Assembly: GCA_964353865.1 (NCBI GenBank)
Contig: CAYGXJ010000040.1
Location: 40,639-104,638, forward strand
Source of the DNA: RBG-16-64-43 sp964353865
GTDB lineage: Bacteria; Chloroflexota; Anaerolineae; Anaerolineales; RBG-16-64-43
Direction of reading: 5' to 3'
Length of the DNA: 64,000 bases
Both the position numbers and the translations under genes were made by a program. Below the pieces are notes generated by a model. That model ran no database searches. It was not told the DNA's origin and was given only the letters and a program-made list of their open reading frames with translations. Positions within the stretch are counted from its first letter, which is position 1. Every line of letters begins with the position of its first letter. Below are positions 49,438-58,036 of this stretch, piece by piece.

Positions 49438-50384
49438 TTCTCGTCTTGGGTGACCTGCTCGCGGATCTCAGCTTGCGCATCGAGGCGTTCCCGGTGCAGG
49501 CCGGCGGCATGCAGCGCGTATCATATTTCGAATTGGGCCCAGGCGGCGCGGCGAATACGGCCATTGCCGCGGCGCGGCTCGGGCTCGCGGTCGGGCATCT
49601 GGGCGAGATCGGGCAGGACCGTGCCGGGCGGTGGATTCTCAAGGATCTCGAGGCGGAGGGCGTCGATGTGAGCGGCGTGATCACGCCCGATGGTGCCGCG
49701 ACGCCGGTGGCAGGGGTTGTTGTCGACCGCTCGGGTGAGCCGGCCTACCTGGGCTACCCCGGCAAGCTGCGGTTGAACGCGCTGCCGAAGTTGTGGGGCA
49801 AGCGCATCGCGAAAGCGGAGGCGCTGTTTGCGGACGGCTGGGCGGATCACGCCGACGTGCCGAACCTCATCCTGGGCGGGCTGCGCGCAGCGCGCGCCGC
49901 GGGCGTGCCATCGTTCTTCGATCCTGGGCCGGGCAACCCGGCGATGGACAATGCCTGGCATGGCAAGGCCTGCCGGCTGGCCACAGTGATTCTCGCCACC
50001 GAGGAGGAAGCCCGGCGCATTAGTGGCAAACCCGATCCGCTCGATTCGGCGCGCGCGCTGCTGAGGCTTGGCCCCAAGCTGGTGGTGGTCAAGCGCGGCG
50101 TGGCGGGATGCTTCCTCGTGCGCAAGGGCGAGGTGCATCTGGCGGGCGGCTATCCGGTCGAAGCGCGCGACGCGACCGGCGCCGGCGACAGCCTGGATGC
50201 GGCGATCATCTACGCCTGGCTGCGCAAGATGCCGCTGGCGGCGATGGGCGTGCTGGCGAATGCTGTCGGCGCGGCGAAGGTGCTTAAGCTGGGCACGGGG
50301 CGCAACGTCCCAACGAGCGACGAAGTGCGTGCCATCCTGCGTCGGTTTGGGGTGCCCGAGGCGGGGATCCTCGACGAGGCATAA
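49434..50384 (+). CDS. PfkB/ribokinase-family kinase
   Basis: A 316-residue sugar/nucleoside kinase: ILVLGDLLADLSLRI, the family GPGGAANTAIAAARLG (about residues 38-53), GEIGQDRAGR, NPAMDNAW and the C-terminal signature DATGAGDSLDAA (about 245-256) with the catalytic Asp. Coupled by 4-base overlap to the ECF ATPase, so it most likely traps the imported compound by phosphorylation. Candidates include nucleosides and pyridoxine-like vitamins; sequence alone does not decide. An interspersed repeat follows its stop. Confidence 0.87.
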   Translation: MILVLGDLLADLSLRIEAFPVQAGGMQRVSYFELGPGGAANTAIAAARLGLAVGHLGEIGQDRAGRWILKDLEAEGVDVSGVITPDGAATPVAGVVVDRSGEPAYLGYPGKLRLNALPKLWGKRIAKAEALFADGWADHADVPNLILGGLRAARAAGVPSFFDPGPGNPAMDNAWHGKACRLATVILATEEEARRISGKPDPLDSARALLRLGPKLVVVKRGVAGCFLVRKGEVHLAGGYPVEARDATGAGDSLDAAIIYAWLRKMPLAAMGVLANAVGAAKVLKLGTGRNVPTSDEVRAILRRFGVPEAGILDEA

Positions 50385-51113
50385 GCGCGCATCCTTTGGC
50401 AGGTCTTTCACCGCCGAGAACGCGGAGAACGCAGAGAATTCCATTGACTTGTTAGGGCACGCCATGGCGTGCCCCAGCACATTCATGGTGGTGTGCGCGT
50501 CGCATGCCGATGCTGGCCAGACGCTGAGAGAAGAACGTCATTCAGGCGAAGGCGGGAATCTAGGCTCGTGACCGTCTGAGGGGTGGGCGGTGGCGCGTGC
50601 ACATGAATGTACGACCCCCGTATTCCATCCCCATTCGCTTCGTCGTCGCACGCGCACCGTGATCGTCCTGGGTCCCCGCCTTCGCGGGGACGACGGACTA
50701 TTCTGTTCGGTGGCCAATCTGCCTCATGCATTCGTTCCCCCGTTGCGCGGTTATAGGGGTGGGGGTCTCCGCATGCGCGGCATGCCGTGCCCAAACAGGA
50801 TCTCGAGAGGTGCGGGCGTCTCCGTGGTGCCAAGCCTTGAGCTGCCCCATCGGGCCGCACCAGACGCATGGAAGACGCGCGGGCGGTCATTGGCCGCCGC
50901 AGTCGGCAACAAAGTGGGGGGGAGCGGCTGAGCGCTTGATCCGGTAATGCATGTCCGAGATGCCCACTCGCGCGGTCGGCCCCCATCGCCCCTCTGCCAA
51001 GAGACGCGACGCGAATTGACATGCGCGCCAAGAAGGCTATTATCTAGATGAGGCGCAAGGCCTCGCTCCACTCGCCGCGGGCGAGGTCTCGAGTTGAGAA
51101 GCGAAGGTGACCT
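50385..51113. other. 729-base repeat-dense gap
   Basis: No gene. From left to right: CACCGCC/GAGAACGC repeat at 50406-50442 (third copy of the element that ends the two SDR genes); perfect 20-bp palindrome GGGCACGCCATGGCGTGCCC at 50455-50474; GTCATTCAGGCGAAGGCGGG-type element at 50538-50565; hairpin GTCCCCGC-CTTC-GCGGGGAC at 50672-50691; imperfect palindrome at 50770-50793 followed by GGTGCGGGCGTCTCC. A TAATGCATGTCC string at 50945 recalls direct-repeat copy B. The leader of the next gene starts near 51040. Confidence 0.7.
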
Positions 51114-52757
51114 TTGGCTAACCCGACTATCATCATCCTTGGCGGCTACGGCAACACGGGCCGGGCATTGGCGCGGCTGATGCTCGAACACAGCCAAGTC
51201 CGTTTGGTTCTGGCCGGCCGAAATGAGGCGCGCGCTCTAGCCGAAGCAGCGGCCCTCAACGAACGCTTCCCCGGCAAACGGGTTCGCGGCATCGCGGCCG
51301 ATGCCGGCGACCGCCAGAGCCTGTTGCGCGCGTTCAAGGGCGCCAAGCTGGTGGTGGCCGCCTCGAGCACCTCTCCCGTCGCGACGGTCGTGGCCGAGGC
51401 CGCGCTCGAGGCCGGGCTAGATTACCTCGACCCGCAGTTCTCGCGTGCCAAGGTGGCCGCGCTGCAGAAGATGGCGGCGCGCATCCAGGCCGCCGGTCGC
51501 TGCTTCATCACCGATGCAGGCTTCCATCCTGGCCTGCCGGCCGCGCTGGTGCGCTTCGCCGCCGCGCGCTTCGACCGCCTGCAAACCGCCAATGTCGGGA
51601 GTGTGATCCAGATTGACTGGCGAACGCTCGACGTCTCGCCCTCGACCATCGATGAACTCGTGGCCGAATTCCGCGATTACCAATCGCTGCACTACAAAGA
51701 CCGACGCTGGCGCCCGATGGGATGGGTCGAATCCTTCCGGCCGGTATGGATGAACTTCGGCCGGGGATTTGGCCGTCGCTACACGATGCCCATGTTCCTC
51801 GAAGAACTGCGGCCGCTGCCCGACATCGTCCCGGGTCTGGAAGAGACCGGCTTTTTCGTTGGGGGATTTAGCTGGTTCGTCGATTGGGTACTTATGCCCC
51901 TGGGCATGGCGTGGATGGCTGTGGCACCCAAGGCCGGCGGGCGCGGTTTCGGGCGCATGTTGCTGTGGGGCTTGCGCAGGTTCAGCGCGCCGCCCTACGG
52001 CACGCTGTTGATGCTCGAGGCGCGCGGGATTGCCTTAGGAGCCACTCGCTGCATGCGCGTCTCGGTCTTCCACCCGGATGGCTACGTTCTCACCGCGGCG
52101 CCGATGGCCGCCTGTCTGCTGCAGATGCTCGATGGCTCGGCGCGACGGCCCGGGTTGCATCTTCAGGCGCTGGCGGTCGAGCCACAGCGCTTGCTGGCGG
52201 ACCTGCAGCGAATGGGTGTCTCGGTGGACGTGTGGGGCCCGGCGCCGCCGCCCTTGCCTGCGCCATACGACCCCAACGAGACACCTCCCATCCATACCGG
52301 GGGGAGGTCTGAAACCGTCAAGAAGTCGGTTGTAACAAAGGTCGGATCTTCTCCCAACATTTCAGGAGGCATGGAAATGACTGGCTACGTCGGACCCATC
52401 GAAAAAGAAACCCTCAAGAACAAGTTCTTCCGCCGCGTGCTCTTCACCGGCTTGCACGCCCAGTTGGTCGTCATGTGCCTGCAGGGCGGCGAGGAAATCG
52501 GAAACGAAGTCCATCTCAACGTGGACCAGTTCTTCCGCATTGAGGAGGGCAAGGCCAAGTTCGTGTTCAATGGCAGCGAAGAACACAAGGTAAAGAACGG
52601 CGAGGCGGTTGTCGTGCCGGCCGGCACCTATCACAATGTGATCAACGCCTCAAAGAGCGAGCCGCTAAAGCTCTACACCATCTACACCCCGCCCAATCAC
52701 CCGGATGGGACGATACACAAGACCAAGGCGGAGGCCGAGGCGGCTGAACATCACTAG
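51114..52757 (+). CDS. Saccharopine-dehydrogenase-like protein fused to a C-terminal cupin
   Basis: 547 residues in one frame. Residues 1-390: Rossmann domain with IIILGGYGNTGRALARLML (residues 6-24), LVVAASSTSP and DAGFHPGLPAALV, as in saccharopine-dehydrogenase-like NAD(P) proteins of unknown substrate. Residues about 420-547: single cupin with HLNVDQFFRIEEGKAKFV, VVPAGTYHNVIN and YTPPNHPDGTIHKTKAEA. The joint (about 385-420) is Pro-rich then KKSVVTKVGSS. An AGGAGG with ATG 52377 lies exactly at the cupin start, so the cupin may also be made alone. TTG 51114 has GAAGGTGA upstream. Confidence 0.78.
   Translation: MANPTIIILGGYGNTGRALARLMLEHSQVRLVLAGRNEARALAEAAALNERFPGKRVRGIAADAGDRQSLLRAFKGAKLVVAASSTSPVATVVAEAALEAGLDYLDPQFSRAKVAALQKMAARIQAAGRCFITDAGFHPGLPAALVRFAAARFDRLQTANVGSVIQIDWRTLDVSPSTIDELVAEFRDYQSLHYKDRRWRPMGWVESFRPVWMNFGRGFGRRYTMPMFLEELRPLPDIVPGLEETGFFVGGFSWFVDWVLMPLGMAWMAVAPKAGGRGFGRMLLWGLRRFSAPPYGTLLMLEARGIALGATRCMRVSVFHPDGYVLTAAPMAACLLQMLDGSARRPGLHLQALAVEPQRLLADLQRMGVSVDVWGPAPPPLPAPYDPNETPPIHTGGRSETVKKSVVTKVGSSPNISGGMEMTGYVGPIEKETLKNKFFRRVLFTGLHAQLVVMCLQGGEEIGNEVHLNVDQFFRIEEGKAKFVFNGSEEHKVKNGEAVVVPAGTYHNVINASKSEPLKLYTIYTPPNHPDGTIHKTKAEAEAAEHH
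52377..52757 (+). CDS. Internal start: stand-alone cupin protein
   Basis: Same frame as the fusion. SD AGGAGG at 52364-52369, 7 bases before ATG 52377, would give a 126-residue cupin beginning MTGYVGPIEKETL, the natural N-terminus of stand-alone homologues I know. The metal-site residues are partly changed (EVHLNVDQFFRIEEG, VPAGTYHNV). Either two products come from one frame or the dehydrogenase stop codon was lost recently. Confidence 0.6.
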   Translation: MTGYVGPIEKETLKNKFFRRVLFTGLHAQLVVMCLQGGEEIGNEVHLNVDQFFRIEEGKAKFVFNGSEEHKVKNGEAVVVPAGTYHNVINASKSEPLKLYTIYTPPNHPDGTIHKTKAEAEAAEHH

Positions 52758-53092
52758 CAGAATGTGGAAGAACCATCTCCCGCCTCCTTGAAGACCTCTC
52801 CCCTCCCCCGGCTTGAGATCTCGCGGTGACACCCCGGCTCGCCGAGGGAGGGGTTGGGGGCATGCCCTCGAAACGAGGGTGGGGGTTTGAAGGCGACGAT
52901 TCCTTTCAGCAGCCTGTTAGTGGTAAGGCGCGCGCCCTGACGGGGCGGACCGCCTCGTTGTGCCGCTTGCACCCCTCCCGATGTGACTGTAGACTGGGCT
53001 CAACGCGCTCATTGCCGTGCGCCGACATGGCGGGAGTCCGAATCGATGCGCCACCTGCATTTCTCATCCGCCTCCCGGACAACTGATACCCG
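52758..53092. other. 335-base gap, inverted repeat only
   Basis: Contains CCCCTCCC...GGGAGGGG inverted material at 52800-52860 around a G-rich stretch; no gene, and no convincing promoter. The ABC operon starts at its right end. Confidence 0.4.
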
Positions 53093-53818
53093 ATGACCGA
53101 CCCGGGCCGTCGAGCCGCCAATCCGACCTCGCCACCGGTCATCCGCGCAGTCAATCTGCACAAGACCTACCCGCGCGGAAGGGAACAGGTCGAGGCGTTG
53201 CGCGGCGTGGACCTTGAAGTTGCCCGCGGCGCCTTTGTGGTTGTGCGGGGGCCGAGCGGGTCAGGCAAATCCACATTGCTCCACCTGCTGGGAGGGATCG
53301 ATCGCCCGAGCCGCGGGAGTGTGGTGGTGAACGGTACCGCGCTCGAGGCGGCCAGCGAACGTGAGCTCACCCGGTTTCGCCGCGACCACGTCGGGTTCAT
53401 CTTCCAGTTCTACAACCTTCTGCCGTCACTGTCCGCGCTCGACAACGTCATCCTGCCCTTGCTCGCCAAGCGCTGGCCGTTCGCCAGAGCCAGGCCGCGT
53501 GGACTAGAAATGCTGGCCCAGGTCGGGCTGGAAGCCCGGCGCGGCCATCTGCCGGGTGAGCTTTCGGGCGGCGAGCAGCAGCGGGTGGCCATCGCCCGCG
53601 CGTTGATCGTGGAGCCGGAGGTCGTACTGGCGGATGAGCCGACGGGCGATCTCGATTCGGAATCGGCGCGCGGTGTGATGGATTTGATGTTCGAACTGAA
53701 CCGGCGCAGCGGCACCACCTTTGTCGTGGCCACGCACAATCCGGACCTGGCTGCACGGGCGGACCGCGTCTTCGAACTGCGCGACGGCCGCATTCAGGCG
53801 GGCAAGGGGCAAGCCTAG
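53093..53818 (+). CDS. MacB/LolD-type ABC transporter ATPase
   Basis: A 241-residue ATPase: KTYPRGREQVEALRGVDLEV, Walker A GPSGSGKSTL (about residues 58-67), Q-loop FQFYNLLPSLSALDNV (hallmark of the MacB/LolD class), signature LSGGEQQRVAIARALI (about 157), Walker B VLADEPTGDLD, and switch His in VATHNPDLA. It serves the two FtsX-like permeases that follow. Such systems drive mechanotransmission rather than simple transport, for example on lipoproteins or peptides. No clear Shine-Dalgarno precedes ATG 53093. Confidence 0.9.
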   Translation: MTDPGRRAANPTSPPVIRAVNLHKTYPRGREQVEALRGVDLEVARGAFVVVRGPSGSGKSTLLHLLGGIDRPSRGSVVVNGTALEAASERELTRFRRDHVGFIFQFYNLLPSLSALDNVILPLLAKRWPFARARPRGLEMLAQVGLEARRGHLPGELSGGEQQRVAIARALIVEPEVVLADEPTGDLDSESARGVMDLMFELNRRSGTTFVVATHNPDLAARADRVFELRDGRIQAGKGQA

Positions 53819-53820
53819 AG

Positions 53821-54945
53821 GTGCTGAGCGCCATTCGCTTTGCGTTGCGCGATCTCTATCACGACCGCGGGCGGACACTGCTCACCTTGCTCGGTCTGAT
53901 CGTGATGGTGGTGAGCTACCTGCTGCTGTGGGGGCTTGCCGAAGCGTGCCGCGAGTATGGGCGGTGGCCGGTGCCCACCCGCAATCTCATCCTGCTCTCC
54001 GCCGAGACGCTCGACCCGATGGACAGCACGATCGGCGCGGAGGCGTACTTGGCGGTTGGCGACCTGCCGCCGGGTCAGGTCGAACGTGTGTCGCCTTCGA
54101 TCTTCCGGCACATGAACATCGCCGGTCCGGTGATGCAGGTGCGGGCTGTGCCGCGCCTGGATATGGAGCAGGTGCACTCGCTCACGCTGCTAGAGGGCGC
54201 GTGGCCACAGGCGACGGACGAACTGGTTGCGACCGAAGGTGCAATGCTAGCCGCCGGCTGGCAGGTCGGCCAGCACCTGCTGGTGTACGGCAGCGACTTT
54301 CGCCTGGTCGGCGCCGTGCGCGGCCCAGGGACGAAGTATGCCTCCCTGTGGATGACCTACGAGGCCGGCCGCCACCTGCTAGGCGACAGGCGGGGCGACC
54401 AGATGCTCTTTCTCAAGATCGCGGAAGGGACCAGCCCGGAGGAGGTACGCACGCGGCTCGCGGCCGATCCGCGAATCCAGGGTAAGTACGACATCTACCT
54501 CGAAGATCAGCTGGCCGAGCGGCAAGCGCAGGCGCTTCAGGACCTGATCCGGTTACCCACGGTTCTGCTGGTCGTCGCCCTGCTCGCGATCACTTTCGGC
54601 ATCTACAACGCGACGAGCCTGACGCTTGCCGAGCGCGGCTGGGAGCTGGGCGCGTTGCGCGTCGTCGGGTTTGAAGTGGGCGTGCTGCGCCGCTTCTTGT
54701 ACGTGCGCGCGCTGGTGATGGTGAGCGCGGCTTATGTCGTCGGTAGCCTGGTCGCGCTCGCCTATGTGACCGAGCAATCGCGAAACGCACCGATCGTGAT
54801 CCACGGAGTCGCACTTCTCATGCGCGTGCAGCCGGGCGCGGTTGCGCTCGGCCTGGCGCTCACCGCGCTCTTCGCCTACCTGGGCGTGTGGCTGCCGCTG
54901 TTGCAGCAATCGCGGCAGACCGTGGCTCAGGCTATTCGCCGCTGA
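53821..54945 (+). CDS. FtsX/MacB-like ABC permease 1
   Basis: 374 residues: one N-terminal TM (TLLGLIVMVVSYLLLWGLA), a large extracytoplasmic domain (about residues 45-235), then three TMs in the FtsX pattern (LLVVALLAITFGIYNATSLTLAERGWELGALRVVGF, about 238-275). GTG 53821 begins 2 bases after the ATPase stop. Works with permease 2 as a heterodimer. Confidence 0.85.
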   Translation: MLSAIRFALRDLYHDRGRTLLTLLGLIVMVVSYLLLWGLAEACREYGRWPVPTRNLILLSAETLDPMDSTIGAEAYLAVGDLPPGQVERVSPSIFRHMNIAGPVMQVRAVPRLDMEQVHSLTLLEGAWPQATDELVATEGAMLAAGWQVGQHLLVYGSDFRLVGAVRGPGTKYASLWMTYEAGRHLLGDRRGDQMLFLKIAEGTSPEEVRTRLAADPRIQGKYDIYLEDQLAERQAQALQDLIRLPTVLLVVALLAITFGIYNATSLTLAERGWELGALRVVGFEVGVLRRFLYVRALVMVSAAYVVGSLVALAYVTEQSRNAPIVIHGVALLMRVQPGAVALGLALTALFAYLGVWLPLLQQSRQTVAQAIRR

Positions 54946-54954
54946 GGAGGATGG

Positions 54955-56052
54955 GTGGGGCTTGCCGCGATGCTGCGCATCGGCCTGGATGAGATGCGCC
55001 GTCATTGGAAACTCATGCTGGCAACCTCCATGCTGATGGCCATATCAGCACTGGCCACATTTGTCCTGGTCGGCTACCGCGCGGGCCTTGCCCATGCCTT
55101 CTCCGACTTGGGCCGCCCATATCTCGTCGTGCAAGAGGAAGACAGCATGGGGGAGTTCTTGGGCAGCCGGATGCCGATGGAGGTCGGGCAACGCTTGCTG
55201 GCGATCGGCTTGAGCCAAGTGGTTCCGGAAGTGCACACGCTGGTGGGCACCTCCTCTGAGAACGCCATGATGCTGCGTGGGGTCGATCTCAGGCAATACC
55301 GCGAGACCGAGTCTTTTTCCATGATCGCGGGGAATCCCCTCGCGGTCGGCAGCTTGCCCCGTTCCGCGATGATTGGCTCGCTATTGGCGGAGCGATTCCA
55401 GGTCGGCCCCGGTCAGTTGTTGAGGATTCGGGGGCGCGACTTCACAGTCGTCGGCGTTTTCGAAACTCGGACCTACATCGACAACGAGGCGTGGACCTCG
55501 CTCGAAGATGCGCAGGATGTGCTTGGGTGGGGCAGCGATGTTTCGGTGTTTGTGGTGCCCGATGAAGGTCGCTTGCACGAGGGTGATGCATTGCCTGGTG
55601 GGATCGCCGTAGCGCGTCGTGGGGAAAGCGGCCGCCAGCTCAGCGAACACCTCGGCCCACTCGTAGATCTGTTCGCCGTGATTGCGCGAGCGCTTGGGGT
55701 CGCCTCGGCCCTGGCGCTGGGCAACGTGTTGTGGCGGCTGGCCTGGATTCGGCGGCGCGAGTTGGCCATCTTGCGTAGTGTGGGCTTTGAGGACTGGGCA
55801 CTGGTCTGGTATTTGCTCGTCCAGGCGGCCGTGATCACTGCATTAGGCCTGGTCTTTGGCGCGCTGGGCACCCTGGCACTTGGGCCGGCGCTGCACCTCG
55901 CCGGTGCCGGTCTGACGATGAAACCCGAGTTCGATGTTCGCACAATCGCCATCGGCCTAACAGCCGTTGGGGCCGTGATGCTGGGTGGGACGATCCTGCC
56001 CGCCCTGTGGGTTGGCCAGATGAATCTAGCGCGGCTGCTGCGCGTCGAATAG
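54955..56052 (+). CDS. FtsX/MacB-like ABC permease 2
   Basis: 365 residues with the same architecture: N-terminal TM (LATSMLMAISALATFVLVGY), extracytoplasmic domain (about 45-230), three C-terminal TMs with RRRELAILRSVGFEDWALVWYLLVQA. GTG 54955 follows GAGGAGG at 4-base spacing. It shares layout but little sequence with permease 1. The lipoprotein 21 bases downstream may be its partner or cargo. Confidence 0.85.
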   Translation: MGLAAMLRIGLDEMRRHWKLMLATSMLMAISALATFVLVGYRAGLAHAFSDLGRPYLVVQEEDSMGEFLGSRMPMEVGQRLLAIGLSQVVPEVHTLVGTSSENAMMLRGVDLRQYRETESFSMIAGNPLAVGSLPRSAMIGSLLAERFQVGPGQLLRIRGRDFTVVGVFETRTYIDNEAWTSLEDAQDVLGWGSDVSVFVVPDEGRLHEGDALPGGIAVARRGESGRQLSEHLGPLVDLFAVIARALGVASALALGNVLWRLAWIRRRELAILRSVGFEDWALVWYLLVQAAVITALGLVFGALGTLALGPALHLAGAGLTMKPEFDVRTIAIGLTAVGAVMLGGTILPALWVGQMNLARLLRVE

Positions 56053-56073
56053 TCGCCGCACAAGGAGAGTTCA

Positions 56074-56892
56074 GTGAACAAGCCGCTGCTCATGCCTCTG
56101 GTCCTTGCCGCCGCCCTATCCTCCGCCTGTCTGCTCACCACCTTGTCTCAAGGTGGCTCTCCCTCCGGAACACGCGAGCCAGGGTCGGGCGGAGAGACCG
56201 CGGCGCCCGGCGGCCTGTTCGGCAGGTCGCCCACGCCCACAGCTACGCTGGTTCCCTCCAAGCCGGTGAGCATTCGCGAAGGGCTGGCCAGCCTGAACAG
56301 CTATGTGCTCACCATCGACATGACCTCCTCCGGTCCCTCGCCGGCGGACCGGTCGCACATCATCTATGAAATGCAGTACTCACAGGATCTCGACGCGCGC
56401 ATGGTGCACACAATTGTCGAGGTGAGTACGAAGGAGGACCCCGACCAGGACCCGGTGGACAGCATCTCCTACCGCATCGGCAATGGCGAGTGCATGGGAT
56501 CTAAGGAGGACTGGACCTATACCCCGATGACGCCGGCGCAGCGTGAAATGGTCGACTTGGCGCAAGACATGTTGAACATCACCCCGCTGATCGAAAACCC
56601 GACCTTCGTCGGCAGCGAGACCTTGAACGGAATCCTGACCAACCATTTCACCTTCACCCTGGCCGGGCTGGGAGTGAAGTCGGGCGCGGAGGTGACCGCC
56701 AATGAAGGTGAGTACTGGCTGGCCCAGGATGGCTTGTACATCGTGCGCTACCACCTGCTGGCGGAAACGCGCAGCGGCCCGCAAGCTGAGGTAATGCGCC
56801 AGGAAGTGCGGGTGGAAATGACCTCCATCAACCAACCGCTGACGATTGCCTTCAACGACTGGTGCCTCAAGGAGAAGGCTAAGGCCGAGTAG
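56074..56892 (+). CDS. Lipoprotein of the ABC operon (LppX/LolA-like fold suspected)
   Basis: A 272-residue exported lipoprotein: lipobox LSSAC (Cys about 19), a linker rich in Gly/Pro/Thr to about residue 62, then a domain with alternating strands (LNSYVLTIDM, RSHIIYEMQYSQDLD, SETLNGILTNHFTFTL, EYWLAQDGLYIVRYHL), as in LppX/LprG- or LolA-type lipid-binding sandwiches; this fold assignment is tentative. AAGGAGA 6 bases before GTG 56074 supports the start. The ABC context suggests lipid or lipoprotein handling outside the membrane. The 258 bases after it hold no gene. Confidence 0.7.
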   Translation: MNKPLLMPLVLAAALSSACLLTTLSQGGSPSGTREPGSGGETAAPGGLFGRSPTPTATLVPSKPVSIREGLASLNSYVLTIDMTSSGPSPADRSHIIYEMQYSQDLDARMVHTIVEVSTKEDPDQDPVDSISYRIGNGECMGSKEDWTYTPMTPAQREMVDLAQDMLNITPLIENPTFVGSETLNGILTNHFTFTLAGLGVKSGAEVTANEGEYWLAQDGLYIVRYHLLAETRSGPQAEVMRQEVRVEMTSINQPLTIAFNDWCLKEKAKAE

Positions 56893-57150
56893 GCGCGACT
56901 CGTTGCCTCGCGCGCCGCATGCCCAAGGCACCGGGGCTGGCCTTGGTCAATACCGAGGCAGCCCCTCGCTTTTTCCGGCGGTGTGCTTCACCGTTCAATG
57001 CATTGCCGGTTGTCCGAAACCGCCGTTGCGCTCAGCCCCCTCGAGCGGCGTGTGCCAGTTGGCTGGCTGTGTTTGGCCTTGCCCGAAAGGACCCTCCCAA
57101 ATTGGACAAAAATAGGTTAGTATGCATGTCCAACCAACAAGGAGAGTTCT

Positions 57151-57879
57151 GTGCACCCTACTACTCGTCAAGTCACGCCCACCGCGGCCGTCTTGGTGTT
57201 GATTCTGGCTGCTTGCAGCCCCTCAGCTTCGGCCACATCCGCACCCACGCAGACCATCGAAGCGCTTCCCGCCAGCACGATAGCTCCACTCGCAACTGAG
57301 GCGTCTCCGACGACAACCGAGCCTGCCAGCGGGAGCTCGGATCTCATGTTGTTCATCATCCGGCCCGAAGCCTCGCAAGCGCAATTCCAGATCGATGAGG
57401 TTCTTGCCGGATCTCCGAATACGGTTACTGGCACGACCCACAATGTCGCCGGCGAAATCCGCCTCGACCCGGCCCACCCGGATGCCTCGCAGGTTGGGCC
57501 GATCACGGTCGAGACCGGCACGCTGGTCACCGATAATTCCTTTCGGAATCGCGCCATCAGCAGCTTCATTCTCCAGAGTGGCAAGTACCCGCTGGCGACC
57601 TTCACCCCGACCGCGCTGGCGGGCATGCCCGCTTCGGTAGCGGTGGGCGAGGCTTTCAAGTTCACCCTCACCGGAGATCTGACCCTGCGCGACATCACCA
57701 AGCTGGTAACCTTCGAGGTCTCTGTCACGGCCGAGGCGGCAGATCGCATCAGCGGAAAGGCCACGGCCACGGTGCAGCGCGCCGACTTCGGGCTGAGCAT
57801 CCCCTCCGTCCCGCAGGTTGCGGGGGTTTCGGGGGACGTACTCCTCGAGTTCGACTTCACAGCCCTGCGGAGTGGCTAG
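57151..57879 (+). CDS. YceI-family lipoprotein
   Basis: A 242-residue exported lipoprotein: lipobox ILAAC (Cys about 22), Ser/Thr/Pro linker to about 65, then a YceI beta-barrel: EASQAQFQIDEVLAGSPNTVTGTTHNVAGEI, DNSFRNRAISSFILQSGKYPLATFT, TGDLTLRDITKLVTFEV, and ADFGLSIPSVPQVAGVSGDVLLEFDF. Relatives bind isoprenoid-like lipids such as octaprenyl compounds. AAGGAGAG before GTG 57151 supports the start. Monocistronic, ended by a strong terminator. Confidence 0.88.
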   Translation: MHPTTRQVTPTAAVLVLILAACSPSASATSAPTQTIEALPASTIAPLATEASPTTTEPASGSSDLMLFIIRPEASQAQFQIDEVLAGSPNTVTGTTHNVAGEIRLDPAHPDASQVGPITVETGTLVTDNSFRNRAISSFILQSGKYPLATFTPTALAGMPASVAVGEAFKFTLTGDLTLRDITKLVTFEVSVTAEAADRISGKATATVQRADFGLSIPSVPQVAGVSGDVLLEFDFTALRSG

Positions 57880-57917
57880 GTAACCCAATTCGATCCACCG
57901 GACCCGCGAAGATCAAC

Positions 57918-57956
57918 AAACCGGGGTGCCATCCGAGGCACCCCGGTTTCGTTCTT
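57918..57956. terminator. Bidirectional intrinsic terminator
   Basis: 13-bp perfect stem (AAACCGGGGTGCC at 57918-57930 with GGCACCCCGGTTT at 57937-57949), 6-base loop, followed by CGTTCTT on plus and GTTGATCTT on minus. It separates the convergent YceI and universal stress protein genes. Confidence 0.85.
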
Positions 57957-58036
57957 GGGCGTCGTGTGCGCCGCCGCTCAGGTTCAGAGCTCGTTGTCAG
58001 CGCTCGCGGAGTTTGAACGGCGGTATGCCACGACAG

